Source: Granulicella aggregans
GTDB lineage: Bacteria; Acidobacteriota; Terriglobia; Terriglobales; Acidobacteriaceae
Reading direction: 5' to 3'
NCBI RefSeq assembly: GCF_025685565.1
Contig: NZ_JAGSYE010000002.1
Location: 1,352,591 to 1,416,590 of the forward strand
Length of the DNA: 64,000 bases
The notes beneath the pieces were generated by a model. The model was not told the DNA's origin. It saw only the letters and a program-made list of their open reading frames with translations, and did no database searches. Shown piece after piece: positions 27,266-35,880 of the stretch (the first letter of the stretch is position 1; each line of letters opens with the position of its first letter). Position numbers and translations under genes: made by a program.

Positions 27266-28873
27266 TTAACCTGCGTTATTGGGGTGAACGACGCGGTAGC
27301 TGGCTCCGCCGCGCGACCAGACGAGCAGGAGGATGTCCTTGCTGGCGGGGTTGGCCCGGACTGCGGAGACGAACTTATCTGCAGAGGAGACGGGCTGGCG
27401 GTTGAGCTCCAGGATGACGTCTCCGGGCGCGAGACCGGCCTCGTCTGCCGGGCTCTCCGGACGGACGGACTGGACGGCGACGCCATGGACATCCTCCGGC
27501 AGACGGAGCTGCTGGCGAAGGTCCGGGGTGAGATCGCCGACCGAGACTCCGAGCTTCCCGGGCTTCGCATTGGGGGCGGAGGAGTCACCGTCGTTTTCGG
27601 CAGTCTCGGCCTTGGCGTGGAACTCGCCAACCTTAACGCTTAGGGTCTGTGGAGCGCCATCACGCAGGATGCCGAGAGAGATGTTCGTTCCCGGCTGGTC
27701 CTGACTGACGATGACCTGGAGCGCGCCACCATTGATGATTGGCTGGCCATCGAGCGAACGGATGACGTCTCCGCTCTTCAGGCCAGCCTTGGCTGCGGGC
27801 GAGTCGGGCGTTACTCCAGAGACGATTGCGCCATCAGCGTCCTTGAGTTTGAAGAAGCTGGCGTTCTCCGGTGTCACGTCGTTCATCGTGATGCCGAGGT
27901 AGCCGTGATGGACGCTGCCGGACTTGATGATCTGGTCGGCGACGTTGCGGACGGTCTGCGATGGGATGGCAAAGCCTGCGCCGGCGAAGGAGCCGGAGCT
28001 GGTCATAATGCCGTTGTTGATGCCAATAAGTTCGCCGTGGGCGTTGACGAGCGGGCCGCCCGAATTGCCGGGATTGATCGCGGCGTCGGTCTGGATGAGA
28101 CCACCGGGAGCTCGGCGGTTATCCGTGAAGTTGTTGGGGCGATTGAGCGCGCTGATGATGCCGCGGGTCACTGAAAACTGGAGAGACCCGAAGGGACTGC
28201 CGAAAGCAAGAACGGTTTGACCGGGGCGCAGTTTGGCGGAGTCGCCCCAGGCAATGCTGGGCAGGTCGTGAGCGTCTACCTTGACTACGGCGATGTCGGT
28301 CAGCTTGTCCGTGCCGACGAGTTTGCCGGTGAGGACGCGACGGTCGTTGAGCGTGACCTTGATCTGGGTTGCACCGTCGATCACGTGGTTGTTGGTGACG
28401 ATGTAACCGTCGGGCGAGATGATGACGCCGGAGCCGATGCCGTGCTCAATCTGCGGCTGCTGGGGCTGACCCTGCATCTGGCCGAAGGGACTGCCGGGGC
28501 CAAAGAACTGCTCGAAGCCGGGGGGAAGGGCCTGCTGGCCGCGCTGCTGGTGGCGATGCTGTTGGGGCTGGTCGTCGCCATCATTGTCATCGTCGGAGTC
28601 GGCGTCGCCGCCGGACTTAGAAGTAACGGCGATGTTGACGACAGCGGGGGTGACGCGGGCGGCGACGGCTTCCACGGCATTGTCGAGCGCGGTCAACGAG
28701 GAGACGCTGTTGTCATCAAGCGGAGACGCAGAGAAGCTGGCCGCGTGGACGCCGTTGTGGTTGAGGAAGAGGGTTGCGCCGCCGACGATGGCCGCGCCGA
28801 GAATGACGGGAGTGGCGTACTTGCGGGCTCCCAGCTTTACTTTGGTAACTAATGAATTAGTTGTTACGGACAT
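27266..28873 (-). CDS. DegP/HtrA-type serine protease with two PDZ domains
   Basis: This 535-residue envelope protease has an N-terminal membrane anchor (about residues 20-37) and an acidic, Gln/His-rich linker (about 88-142). The trypsin-like domain has the triad H163 (TNNHVIDG), D193 (LTDIAVVKV) and S271 (NPGNSGGPLV), followed by two PDZ domains. It degrades or refolds damaged periplasmic proteins. GGAGAG precedes the ATG at 28873. Codons 4-9 contain an AACTAAT-N2-ATTAGTT palindrome identical in its arms to one upstream of blaI, which suggests control by that repressor. The M56 sensor gene lies directly upstream. Confidence 0.93.
   Translation of the reverse strand: MSVTTNSLVTKVKLGARKYATPVILGAAIVGGATLFLNHNGVHAASFSASPLDDNSVSSLTALDNAVEAVAARVTPAVVNIAVTSKSGGDADSDDDNDGDDQPQQHRHQQRGQQALPPGFEQFFGPGSPFGQMQGQPQQPQIEHGIGSGVIISPDGYIVTNNHVIDGATQIKVTLNDRRVLTGKLVGTDKLTDIAVVKVDAHDLPSIAWGDSAKLRPGQTVLAFGSPFGSLQFSVTRGIISALNRPNNFTDNRRAPGGLIQTDAAINPGNSGGPLVNAHGELIGINNGIMTSSGSFAGAGFAIPSQTVRNVADQIIKSGSVHHGYLGITMNDVTPENASFFKLKDADGAIVSGVTPDSPAAKAGLKSGDVIRSLDGQPIINGGALQVIVSQDQPGTNISLGILRDGAPQTLSVKVGEFHAKAETAENDGDSSAPNAKPGKLGVSVGDLTPDLRQQLRLPEDVHGVAVQSVRPESPADEAGLAPGDVILELNRQPVSSADKFVSAVRANPASKDILLLVWSRGGASYRVVHPNNAG
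28847..28862. promoter_or_regulatory. BlaI-type operator inside the 5' end of the HtrA gene
   Basis: The palindrome AACTAAT-GA-ATTAGTT covers codons 4-9 of the protease gene. GTAAC and GTTAC extend it imperfectly on both sides. Its arms are identical to those of the site in front of blaI at 30893. A repressor bound here would block early elongation. Confidence 0.65.
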
Positions 28874-28905
28874 ACGTTTCTCTCCAGAGAGGCAATGGTT
28901 GACGA

Positions 28906-30447
28906 CTAAAGTTGGACGATGAGCCAGCCGGCCTGGGTGGGCACAGCGGCGTACGGAGTTGCAAAAAATCGGCCATCTGGCGTTCGAACGACGACTCGCG
29001 AGACGGGAACTACAACATCACCGTCCTGAGCGTCATCTTCCGGGACGTTCGCGTTGATCTCACGAGCATTGCGGGCAGAGGTCTTTTCCCACGAGGTTAC
29101 GAGGAGCCACTGCGGTTTTGCCTGACGCGCTTGAGAGTTGCGCTTCTTCGGAGATGCCTGCGAAGAAGCGTCTGAGGTTTCCTTCACAGAAATCGCCGAG
29201 ACAGCATTCGGCTGCACGGTTTGAACGGCGACTGCAGGGCGTTCCTGCGGAGTTACGGTGCGGTTTCGCTGGCTGGCGTGAAGATGAAAGCTGGCGTTCT
29301 CGAAGTGTGGCGCAGATAAATTCAGGTGTGCTGCAAGAGTGGGTTCGGAGTGAACGTGGGCAGAGCTTGCGACTTCGTTCGGACCCTCTACCGCGCGGAA
29401 AGAGATGAGTTCGGGAGTATGAGCTATGGCCGCTGAGCCGCCGACGATCGCGGCGATCAGGACAGCAGCGATCGCCGGACGGCCTGTGGTGCGCTGGCCC
29501 CCGACCGAGTTCAAGATGCTTTCGATGCGGTGGGCGAACTCGGAACGGCGGGCGAACAATTTGCCGGTGCCGAACGCTCCGAGAGCGAGGGCGACCATGC
29601 GACGGCGGGCGCTGAGGTTGAGGCGGCGCTCGGCGATGGAGGTGAGGCTGGCGGCGTAGGCGCGGGGGGTTTTAGTGCGGGCGAGGACACCGTCGTCGCA
29701 GGCGATCTCACGCTCGGTCGAGAGGCGGCGGTCGATCCAGAACATCGCCGGATTGAGCGGGAAGAGGACAAGGCCGATCTTCTGGAGGAGGTTCAGCCAG
29801 TCGTCGCGACGGCGGAGGTGCTCCATCTCGTGGAGGACGATGTGGCGGAGCTCGGTAGGCGACAGTTGCGCGCAGAGCCAGTCTGGGATGAGGATCTTGG
29901 GGGCGAAAAAGCCGATGACGCTGGGGCGGTCGACGTCCGGGGTGGTGCAGACCTGAACTTTGCGGGTAAAAGAGGCGAAATGCGGGGGTCTCTCCACTTC
30001 GCTGCGCTCCGGTCGAGATGACGTATCAATAGGTTGGGGCTGGTCGAAGCCAGATGCTTCGAGGAGTTCGGCGGCGAGGGGTTTGGCTTCGCTCCAGAGT
30101 TTACGCAGGCTAACGGCTTCGAACGCGAGCTTTATAAGGCGAAGAAGCGATGCACCGAGCCAGATTGCGGCGAGTAAGTAGCTCCAGCGGGGATCGAAGA
30201 CGAAGTGGTTGGAGGTCGCCGCGGCTGGGGCTGAGTTGGCGGCGAAGAGGTGGGCCAGAGGCATCGCGGTGGAGGCGCAGAAGACGGCTGTCCAGACGGC
30301 GAAGCGGGCGGAAGCGGTGGTTCCGGGGAGGAGGCGAAGGACGAGGCCGGTGATGACGGCGAGGGCGATTCCCTGCCAGAGACCAGCGACGAGGGCCTGG
30401 GCTGCGGGGACGGCGGCGTGCTGTAAGAACTCAAAGGGAAGGTGCAT
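28906..30447 (-). CDS. M56-family (BlaR1-like) membrane metallopeptidase
   Basis: This 513-residue protein has four predicted helices around a cytoplasmic zinc protease. LHEMEHLRRRDDW carries the HExxH motif and LSTEREIACDDGVLA the third ligand. In BlaR1/MecR1 systems this domain is activated on sensing and leads to loss of the BlaI repressor. The C-terminal 180 residues hold no penicillin-binding sensor domain, so the signal is not obviously a beta-lactam. The gene starts two bases after blaI. Residues 142-159 (SSRPERSEVERPPHFASF and neighbours) are encoded by a dispersed intergenic-type repeat sitting in frame. Confidence 0.88.
   Translation of the reverse strand: MHLPFEFLQHAAVPAAQALVAGLWQGIALAVITGLVLRLLPGTTASARFAVWTAVFCASTAMPLAHLFAANSAPAAATSNHFVFDPRWSYLLAAIWLGASLLRLIKLAFEAVSLRKLWSEAKPLAAELLEASGFDQPQPIDTSSRPERSEVERPPHFASFTRKVQVCTTPDVDRPSVIGFFAPKILIPDWLCAQLSPTELRHIVLHEMEHLRRRDDWLNLLQKIGLVLFPLNPAMFWIDRRLSTEREIACDDGVLARTKTPRAYAASLTSIAERRLNLSARRRMVALALGAFGTGKLFARRSEFAHRIESILNSVGGQRTTGRPAIAAVLIAAIVGGSAAIAHTPELISFRAVEGPNEVASSAHVHSEPTLAAHLNLSAPHFENASFHLHASQRNRTVTPQERPAVAVQTVQPNAVSAISVKETSDASSQASPKKRNSQARQAKPQWLLVTSWEKTSARNAREINANVPEDDAQDGDVVVPVSRVVVRTPDGRFFATPYAAVPTQAGWLIVQL
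29971..30023 (+). repeat. dispersed repeat (type 2) inside the M56 gene
   Basis: The sequence begins AGAGGCGAAATGCGGGG, continues through CTTCGCTGCGCTC and ends GATGACG. A shorter copy with the same start and end lies in non-coding DNA at 36965-37006. Here the repeat lies within coding sequence without breaking the frame. Confidence 0.6.
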
Positions 30448-30449
30448 GG

Positions 30450-30869
30450 TTACGCCTCCTCCCTTTGGGCTGATTCTGCGGAAGTTGCGTCTTCGGGGGC
30501 TTCGGCGATGGCCTGTTTCAGGCGCTGAAGTTCTTCGGGGGTGATCTCGTCGTCACCGAGGAGCGACAGGAGAAGGCGCTCACGGGAGTTGCCGAAGAAT
30601 CGCTGCATGATGTGGCGGACTTCGGTCTGGCTGGCTTCGTGCTCGGCGACGGAGTGGCTGTAGAGGAAGGCGCGGCCCTCCTGGCGGTGGGTGACGTAGC
30701 CTTTTTGCTCGAGGATGCGGATGGTGGTGAGGACAGAGTTGTACGCGAGGGTCGCGCCGGCAGGCATGGCGGCGACGAGATCGCCGACGGCGGACTCTCC
30801 GCGACGCCAGAGAATCTTCATGAGCCTGAGTTCGGCTTCGGTGAGCGTGATGGATCGCTTCGGCGGCAT
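30450..30869 (-). CDS. BlaI/MecI/CopY-family transcriptional repressor
   Basis: This 139-residue protein has a BlaI winged helix (LTEAELRLMKILWRRGESAV, YNSVLTTIRILEQKGYV, RAFLYSHSV) and a helical dimerisation tail (ITPEELQRLKQAI). It should repress its own operon with the M56 gene, which starts two bases downstream. A perfect palindrome lies 24-39 bases ahead of its start codon. The C-terminal 15 residues are Ala/Glu-rich. The nearby HtrA gene carries the same palindrome and may belong to the regulon. Confidence 0.92.
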   Translation of the reverse strand: MPPKRSITLTEAELRLMKILWRRGESAVGDLVAAMPAGATLAYNSVLTTIRILEQKGYVTHRQEGRAFLYSHSVAEHEASQTEVRHIMQRFFGNSRERLLLSLLGDDEITPEELQRLKQAIAEAPEDATSAESAQREEA

Positions 30870-30892
30870 GGTCGCTGCAGGTTGGACGGAGC

Positions 30893-30908
30893 AACTAATG
30901 GATTAGTT
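30893..30908. promoter_or_regulatory. BlaI-type operator upstream of blaI
   Basis: AACTAAT-GG-ATTAGTT forms a perfect palindrome 24 bases before the blaI ATG, between greB and blaI. Its arms equal those at 28847-28862. Position and symmetry fit autoregulation by a BlaI-type dimer. Confidence 0.75.
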
Positions 30909-30978
30909 AGCAAGATTTTTTCGGAGTGTTTGACGGAGTTCGCCAGCCCTGCTTTCGAGATTGGCGCTTAGGCGGGAG

Positions 30979-31578
30979 TTACGGTCTCTGGCGCCTCATG
31001 GAGGCGTTTGAGCCAGGTGGTACACGAAACGGTTCTACAGAGATGCGCTCGTAGCGGACTTCCAGCACGGTCAGGGTTTCCGTGCCGCCCGGCGCATGAA
31101 GTACAACCTCATCGTCCTCCGCCGCTTTGGTTAAGGCACGCCCCAGAGGGGAGTTCCAGCTGATGTGATTGCGGTCAAGATTGACTTCATCTGTGCCGAC
31201 GATGCACACCGTTTGCTCCGACCCCGCGGCATTCGCATAGCGCACGGTGGCTCCCAAGAACGCCCTTTCCGCTCGTTGCCCCGTTCTCGGAGCTTCCGGA
31301 TCGATCACCTCTGCGGCCTCGATTCGCTGGGTGAGGAAACGAACCCGCCCATCGATCTGCCGCAACCGTCGCTTGCTGTACTGATAGTCCGCGTTTTCAC
31401 TGCGATCGCCGTTGCCCGCTGCCCACGCCACGACCTCGACCACCGCCGGACGGTCACTGGTCAGCAGAAAATGACGCTCCGCTTTCAGGCGTTCGATCCC
31501 ACCTGGAGTGATGTAGTTCTTGCCGTGGTTCGCCGTCGGCTCTTCCACTTTCGGTCGCCTGGTAAAGCCTTTTCGCAT
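30979..31578 (-). CDS. greB: GreA/GreB-family transcription elongation factor
   Basis: This 199-residue protein matches GreB. The N-terminal coiled coil contains ITPGGIERLKAE, with acidic tip residues in NGDRSENADYQYSKRRLRQID. The C-terminal FKBP-like domain includes GTDEVNLDRNHISWNSPLGRAL. It rescues backtracked RNA polymerase by stimulating transcript cleavage. The start of the conserved part is preceded by about 20 basic residues. The tail is slightly longer than in E. coli GreB. It lies upstream of blaI on the same strand, separated by 109 bases that contain the blaI operator. Confidence 0.88.
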   Translation of the reverse strand: MRKGFTRRPKVEEPTANHGKNYITPGGIERLKAERHFLLTSDRPAVVEVVAWAAGNGDRSENADYQYSKRRLRQIDGRVRFLTQRIEAAEVIDPEAPRTGQRAERAFLGATVRYANAAGSEQTVCIVGTDEVNLDRNHISWNSPLGRALTKAAEDDEVVLHAPGGTETLTVLEVRYERISVEPFRVPPGSNASMRRQRP

Positions 31579-31602
31579 ACTCCGGGCCTTTCATAACACG
31601 AT

Positions 31603-32646
31603 GTGAGTTGTGAACCTCTTGCCTACTCCAGTGTCGCTCGAAAAAGCGGTGACTTCTACCGCAGGTTCCGTAGCCTACACTTAAAGCAGATGCTCAACCG
31701 GGGCTATGCCTACACCACCATCATCAGCGGAAAATATGATGGACGAACCTTGCTCTCCCACCTCGCAAGCCTCTACCCCCACTCAAGCCTACAAGCCTGG
31801 CAACAGAATCTGGACAATCGCGAGGTGACCGTCAACGGCGTCGTTGCCAACGGAAGCGAATCGGTCGAATCAGGTCAAACCGTTGTCTGGAACCGTCCGC
31901 CGTGGATCGAACCAGCGTCTCCTCAGCACTTCGAAGTACTGTTTGACGACCCCCATCTGTTGGCCGTCAACAAACCCGGCGGGCTGCCTACCCTCCCCGG
32001 CGGGGGCTTCATGGAAAACACTCTCCTGCACCTGGTGCAAAGGCAAAACCCCTATGCAAACCCTGTGCACCGGTTGGGACGAGCGACTACCGGCATTGTC
32101 CTCTTCGCCAAGACATCGCAGGCGGCCTCGAGACTAGGTGCCGACTGGAACACCGCCAGAGTTCAAAAGATCTACCGGGCGCTGGCTCAAGGCGTTGCAG
32201 AGCACGATGTATACGAGATTCTCACCCCAATCGGCCTTGTACCGCACCCGAACATCGGTTCGGTGTGGGCCGCCAGTCCCGACAGTAGGCCAGGTGGCAA
32301 GCCGTCGAAGTCATTGGCGAAGGTGATCTCACGGGCTACAAGCACGACAACGTTTGAGGTCGGCCTGTATTCGGGGCGGCCGCATCAGATCAGAATCCAC
32401 CTGGCATCCATCGGCCATCCCCTGGTGGGCGATCCTCTATACGGGGTGACTGGCCAGCCTCTTGAAGATTTCCCTGGGTTGCCGGGCGATGGAGGATATT
32501 TGCTGCACGCGCAGTTTTTGAGGTTCCAGCACCCGATTACTGGAGAGCCGATCGATCTTGAGGCGGCTTTGCCGGCGGGACTTGTCGCGTCAGTAGATTC
32601 GCTGCGGGAAGAGTCTGCCGAGGATGACGCTGGAGTAAGAGGCTGA
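31603..32646 (+). CDS. RluA-family pseudouridine synthase-like protein with Gly at the catalytic Asp position
   Basis: This 347-residue RluA/RsuA-fold protein has an S4-like N-terminal part (LQAWQQNLDNREVTVNG) and the core VNKPGGLPTLPGGG, SGRPHQIRIHLASIGHPLVGD and LLHAQFLRF. The motif that normally reads HRLDxxTSG is HRLGRATTG here, so the nucleophilic Asp is replaced by Gly. Either another Asp serves, or the protein binds RNA without modifying it. The frame opens with GTG at 31603; ATG at 31690 (MLNRGYAY) is an equally good start that would remove 29 non-conserved residues. Confidence 0.8.
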   Translation: MSCEPLAYSSVARKSGDFYRRFRSLHLKQMLNRGYAYTTIISGKYDGRTLLSHLASLYPHSSLQAWQQNLDNREVTVNGVVANGSESVESGQTVVWNRPPWIEPASPQHFEVLFDDPHLLAVNKPGGLPTLPGGGFMENTLLHLVQRQNPYANPVHRLGRATTGIVLFAKTSQAASRLGADWNTARVQKIYRALAQGVAEHDVYEILTPIGLVPHPNIGSVWAASPDSRPGGKPSKSLAKVISRATSTTTFEVGLYSGRPHQIRIHLASIGHPLVGDPLYGVTGQPLEDFPGLPGDGGYLLHAQFLRFQHPITGEPIDLEAALPAGLVASVDSLREESAEDDAGVRG

Positions 32647-32736
32647 AAGGTACGAGCAGTTGGGATTAGGGGAGGTCGTCGGGGTACTTCGACTGCGCCA
32701 CCCGCGATGGAGCGAGTAGCTTCGCTCAGGATGACG
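32645..32736 (+). repeat. dispersed repeat (type 1), copy A
   Basis: It has the modules GAAAGGTACGAGCAG, TCGGGGTACTTCGACTGCG and GCTTCGCTCAGGATGACG in the order seen in the copies at 35418, 35881 (inverted) and 36012. It lies just after the RluA-family gene. Confidence 0.65.
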
Positions 32737-32820
32737 TTTCTTTGCCAGGCGAGGGTAAACGCAGATTCTATTCGGGAGTGACAAAGTAGTTGCGCGGGCT
32801 GGAGTAAGGGTAAGTGGCTG

Positions 32821-34059
32821 CTACTCGTAGCGGAGGGCTTCGATGGGGTTGAGATTGGCGGCCTGGATGGCGGGGATCATGCCGCTGATGGTGCCGACTA
32901 CGATGAGAATGCCCGAGGCCATGAGGACAGTGGCGGGGGCGATGAGAAGATGGATGTCCGCGGCTTCGCCGTTGGTGGCAATGGCGCTGTAGAGGGTGAC
33001 GCTGCCTACGACTTTGCTGACGATGTAGGCGAGTGCGACTCCGGCGAAGCCGCCGATGCTGGAGATGACCAGGGCTTCGGCGAGGAACTGCAAGAGGATG
33101 TGGCGTTTGCGCGCGCCTAGGGCCTTTTCCACACCGATCTCGCGGGTGCGCTGCTGGACCGAGACCAGCATGATGTTCATCAGGCCGATACCTGCGATGC
33201 CGAGGGTGAGTGCGCCAATGAAAAGCAGAAGAGCTTGCAGTCCGATGGTGACCATCCGGAACTGGGTCAGGCCCTCCATAATGTTGGCGACGTAGACGGC
33301 GTTGCGGTCCGACGGGCGGAAGGCGTGGTAGGCGGCAAGCGAGTTGCGGAGGGCGTGCTCGGTCTCGAGGTAGTTGCCGCTGTAGCTCATCCAGATGCCA
33401 TCGAGATACTTGGTGTCCTTGATGTCGGACATGGTGGTGAAGGGGACTTTCACCATGCGGTTTATGTCGTCGTCGCCCTCCTGCATCTTGGCCTGTAGGA
33501 CGCCGATGACCTCGAAGGTGATGCCGTTGAGGCGCAGGGGCTGGCCGATGGCGTAGGCTCCGGAGAAGAGCTTGCTCTTGGCCTCGGAGCCGATGATGAC
33601 GACGTGGCGGCGCTCGGCGAGGTCGGCAGCGGTGATGCCCCGGCCCTGGGCGATGTCCATTTTCTGGATGGACTGCAGCTCGGGCTCGATGCCTTCGACC
33701 TCCCAGGAGTAGGTGTGGAGATCGTTGGCTACGGGGACGGTCTTCGATACGACGGCGGAGGTGTGGATAATGCCGGGGACCGTCTGCGCGATACGCTCGA
33801 CGTCGTCACGCGTGAGGCGAACCTTGACGCCGGCGCGAGAGCCACCTGCCTGCTCGCTGGTGGTGCCGGGGAAGACGCCCATCATGTTGGTGCCCCACTG
33901 GGCGAAGATGGCCTCGATGGCGCGACCGAAGCCGGAGCCGAAGGCGAGCAGAAGGATGACGGTCGCGATGCCCCAGGCCATGCCGACGATGGTGATGGTG
34001 GTGCGGCGCATGTTGAAGCGCATGGCCTCCATGGCCTGGCCGAAGATGTCTTTGATCAT
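32821..34059 (-). CDS. MacB/FtsX-type ABC transporter permease (second of a pair)
   Basis: This 412-residue permease has an N-terminal helix after MIKDIFGQAMEAM, a large periplasmic MacB-PCD domain and three C-terminal helices. The FtsX signature is LMNIMLVSVQQRTREIGVEKALGA. Such proteins work with a LolD/MacB-type ATPase in export or mechanotransmission. No ATPase is encoded next to it. The true start is ATG 34059 behind AAGGAA; the frame continues upstream to 34518 only because the neighbouring gene is open in this phase. It follows a homologous permease gene by 8 bases. Confidence 0.9.
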   Translation of the reverse strand: MIKDIFGQAMEAMRFNMRRTTITIVGMAWGIATVILLLAFGSGFGRAIEAIFAQWGTNMMGVFPGTTSEQAGGSRAGVKVRLTRDDVERIAQTVPGIIHTSAVVSKTVPVANDLHTYSWEVEGIEPELQSIQKMDIAQGRGITAADLAERRHVVIIGSEAKSKLFSGAYAIGQPLRLNGITFEVIGVLQAKMQEGDDDINRMVKVPFTTMSDIKDTKYLDGIWMSYSGNYLETEHALRNSLAAYHAFRPSDRNAVYVANIMEGLTQFRMVTIGLQALLLFIGALTLGIAGIGLMNIMLVSVQQRTREIGVEKALGARKRHILLQFLAEALVISSIGGFAGVALAYIVSKVVGSVTLYSAIATNGEAADIHLLIAPATVLMASGILIVVGTISGMIPAIQAANLNPIEALRYE

Positions 34060-34067
34060 GTTGTCGC

Positions 34068-35324
34068 CTATTCCTTTCTTAAGGCTTCGACGGGTTCGAG
34101 CATGGCGGCGCGGCGGGCGGGATAGATGCCGGCGACAACGCCGCAGAGGGTGAGGCTGCCAAAGGCGACGGCGGCGGACCACGGGACGAGCCGTGGCGGG
34201 TCGAAGCCGGTATCGTTGTTGCCGATGGCGCTGCCGAGCAGGATCATGAGCGTGGCGGCGGCCCCGATGCCGATGAGGCCGCTGACGCCGGTGAGGGCTA
34301 GGCCTTCGAAGAAGAACTGGAGCATGATGCTGCGCTGGGTCGCGCCGAGGGCCTTGCGCAGGCCGATCTCCTTGGTGCGTTCGCTGACGGTGACGAGCAT
34401 GATGTTGACGATGCCGACGGCCCCTAGCATGAGGGTGACGACACCTACGCCGCCAAGGAAGATGTCCATGGAGGTGAAGATGATTCCGACCATGCGGCTG
34501 GACTTGATGGAGTCCCACTCTTCGAAGGCGTCGGGGAGGTTGGGGTTGAAGCCGTGGCGGTCGCCGATGATGCGATGGGCTTCGGCCTTGCCGGTCTCGT
34601 TGAGCTCAGGCGTGATGGGCTGGTATTGGATGGAAGAGACGGCGTCCTTGGGGACGTTCTCGCCGGTGATGGGAAAGAGATCCATCATGGTGGAGAGCGG
34701 GATGTAGATCTTCTGGTTGTCGCCGTCGTCGTTGCCACGGCCAATCTTTTTGGCAACGCCAATGACCAGGAAGCGGTAGCCGTTGATGGTGATGTACGCG
34801 CCGACGGAGGGGCGGCCGGGAAAGAGGAGGAGATTGTTTTTCTGGCCAAGGACGACGACCTGGCGCTTCTGGGCGATGTCGTCGGCGTCGAGATAACGGC
34901 CCTGTGCGATAGGAAGGTTGCGGATCTCGGGAAAGTTCAGTTCGACGCCCATGACGGGGCCGCCGGCGCTCGAGAACTCGGAGACTTCCTTGAGGTCGCC
35001 GCGGTTGATGAGGGCGGTGGCGTTGCGGACGTGGGGGGCGCCGGCGCGGATGGCATCGGCGTCGGCGAGGGTGAGCTTGTAGGGGATCATGCCCTGGTGC
35101 TGCTCGGGAAGGGCGGGGATGGTGCCGCCCCACATCATGATGACGTCGGTGCCGAGCTCAGAGAGACCGCGCTTCTGGCCGGACCGGAAGCCTTCGCCGA
35201 GTCCGACGAGGAGGAGCAGAGAGGCGACTCCCCAGGCGATGCCGAACATGGTGAGGAAGGAGCGTAGCTTGTTGGCCCAGATGGCCTGGAATACCTGGAC
35301 GAAGATCTCGAGTAGTCCCTGCAT
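34068..35324 (-). CDS. MacB/FtsX-type ABC transporter permease (first of a pair)
   Basis: This 418-residue protein has the same plan as its downstream neighbour. A first helix comes after MQGLLEIFVQVFQAIWANKL, then a periplasmic domain of about 230 residues and three helices with IVNIMLVTVSERTKEIGLRKALGA. The two are related but distinct, so they could form a heterodimer. The ATPase and the membrane-fusion partner of the usual tripartite system are not in this neighbourhood. The RND-type adaptor starting at 63849 is too far away to be assumed a partner. Confidence 0.9.
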   Translation of the reverse strand: MQGLLEIFVQVFQAIWANKLRSFLTMFGIAWGVASLLLLVGLGEGFRSGQKRGLSELGTDVIMMWGGTIPALPEQHQGMIPYKLTLADADAIRAGAPHVRNATALINRGDLKEVSEFSSAGGPVMGVELNFPEIRNLPIAQGRYLDADDIAQKRQVVVLGQKNNLLLFPGRPSVGAYITINGYRFLVIGVAKKIGRGNDDGDNQKIYIPLSTMMDLFPITGENVPKDAVSSIQYQPITPELNETGKAEAHRIIGDRHGFNPNLPDAFEEWDSIKSSRMVGIIFTSMDIFLGGVGVVTLMLGAVGIVNIMLVTVSERTKEIGLRKALGATQRSIMLQFFFEGLALTGVSGLIGIGAAATLMILLGSAIGNNDTGFDPPRLVPWSAAVAFGSLTLCGVVAGIYPARRAAMLEPVEALRKE

Positions 35325-35417
35325 GTGTGCGGCTTCCTTCTGGGGCTGGGTTACAGAGAGTAGTACGCAGGGCGTAGGTCGGGAGTTCCGTGGTGTTTGT
35401 GAGACGGATTCGGGGCG

Positions 35418-35518
35418 GAAAGGTTCGGGAGGTATGGGTGATGTGGGCGGTATCGGGGTCCTTCGACTGCGTCCAGCGCAAGAGCGCGCCGGACTCCGCT
35501 CAGGATGACGGATTTGTG
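35418..35518 (+). repeat. dispersed repeat (type 1), copy B
   Basis: It contains GAAAGGTTCGGGAGG, TATGGGTGATG, GGGGTCCTTCGACTGCGTCC, GGACTCCGCTCAGGATGACG and GATTTGTGG. It is nearly identical over about 100 bases to copy D at 36012-36114. The two copies flank the GIY-YIG gene as direct repeats. Confidence 0.75.
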
Positions 35519-35551
35519 GGTGGGTGGAGAAAAGCTGGTAGGATTCGCCGC

Positions 35552-35872
35552 ATGAATGGCGGGTATGTCTATATCCTCGGCAGTTCGACGGGAACGCTTT
35601 ACGTTGGGGTCACGAGCGATCTTTATGTGCGCATTTTGCAACACAAGAACGGAACGTTCGAAGGTTTTTCCAAGACCTATGGCTGCAACCGACTGTTGTA
35701 TGTGGAACCGTTCGAATTGATGCTGGCGGCGATTGCTCGTGAGAAGCAACTAAAAGGGTGGCGGCGGGAGAAGAAACTCGCTCTGATCCGCACGGCTAAT
35801 CCTGAGTTCAAGGATCTTGCGGCGGATTGGGGATGGAAGATGATTGGGCCTTATGAGCGGATGAGGCCATAG
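35552..35872 (+). CDS. GIY-YIG nuclease superfamily protein (YhbQ-like)
   Basis: This 106-residue single-domain protein has the catalytic YVYIL...LYVGVTSDL pair of tyrosine motifs. The Arg in YVRILQHK, the Glu in YVEPF and the KGWRREKKLALI helix are typical of small stand-alone GIY-YIG proteins. It would cut DNA using one metal ion. The ATG at 35552 starts the motif strand; the upstream open frame translates a dispersed repeat and is not part of the protein. Three repeat copies surround the gene (direct at 35418 and 36012, inverted at 35881), so it may have moved together with them. Confidence 0.85.
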   Translation: MNGGYVYILGSSTGTLYVGVTSDLYVRILQHKNGTFEGFSKTYGCNRLLYVEPFELMLAAIAREKQLKGWRREKKLALIRTANPEFKDLAADWGWKMIGPYERMRP

Positions 35873-35880
35873 CTCCACTC

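Noticed and set aside
34060..34518. N-terminal extension of the second MacB-type permease
   Set aside because: The extra sequence is Arg/His/Pro-rich and overlaps the first permease in another phase. The real start at 34059 has a ribosome site and begins the conserved helix.
35390..35551. Upstream extension of the GIY-YIG protein
   Set aside because: It translates dispersed repeat copy B; the same peptide appears from copy D at 35995-36210, which shows it is repeat-derived.
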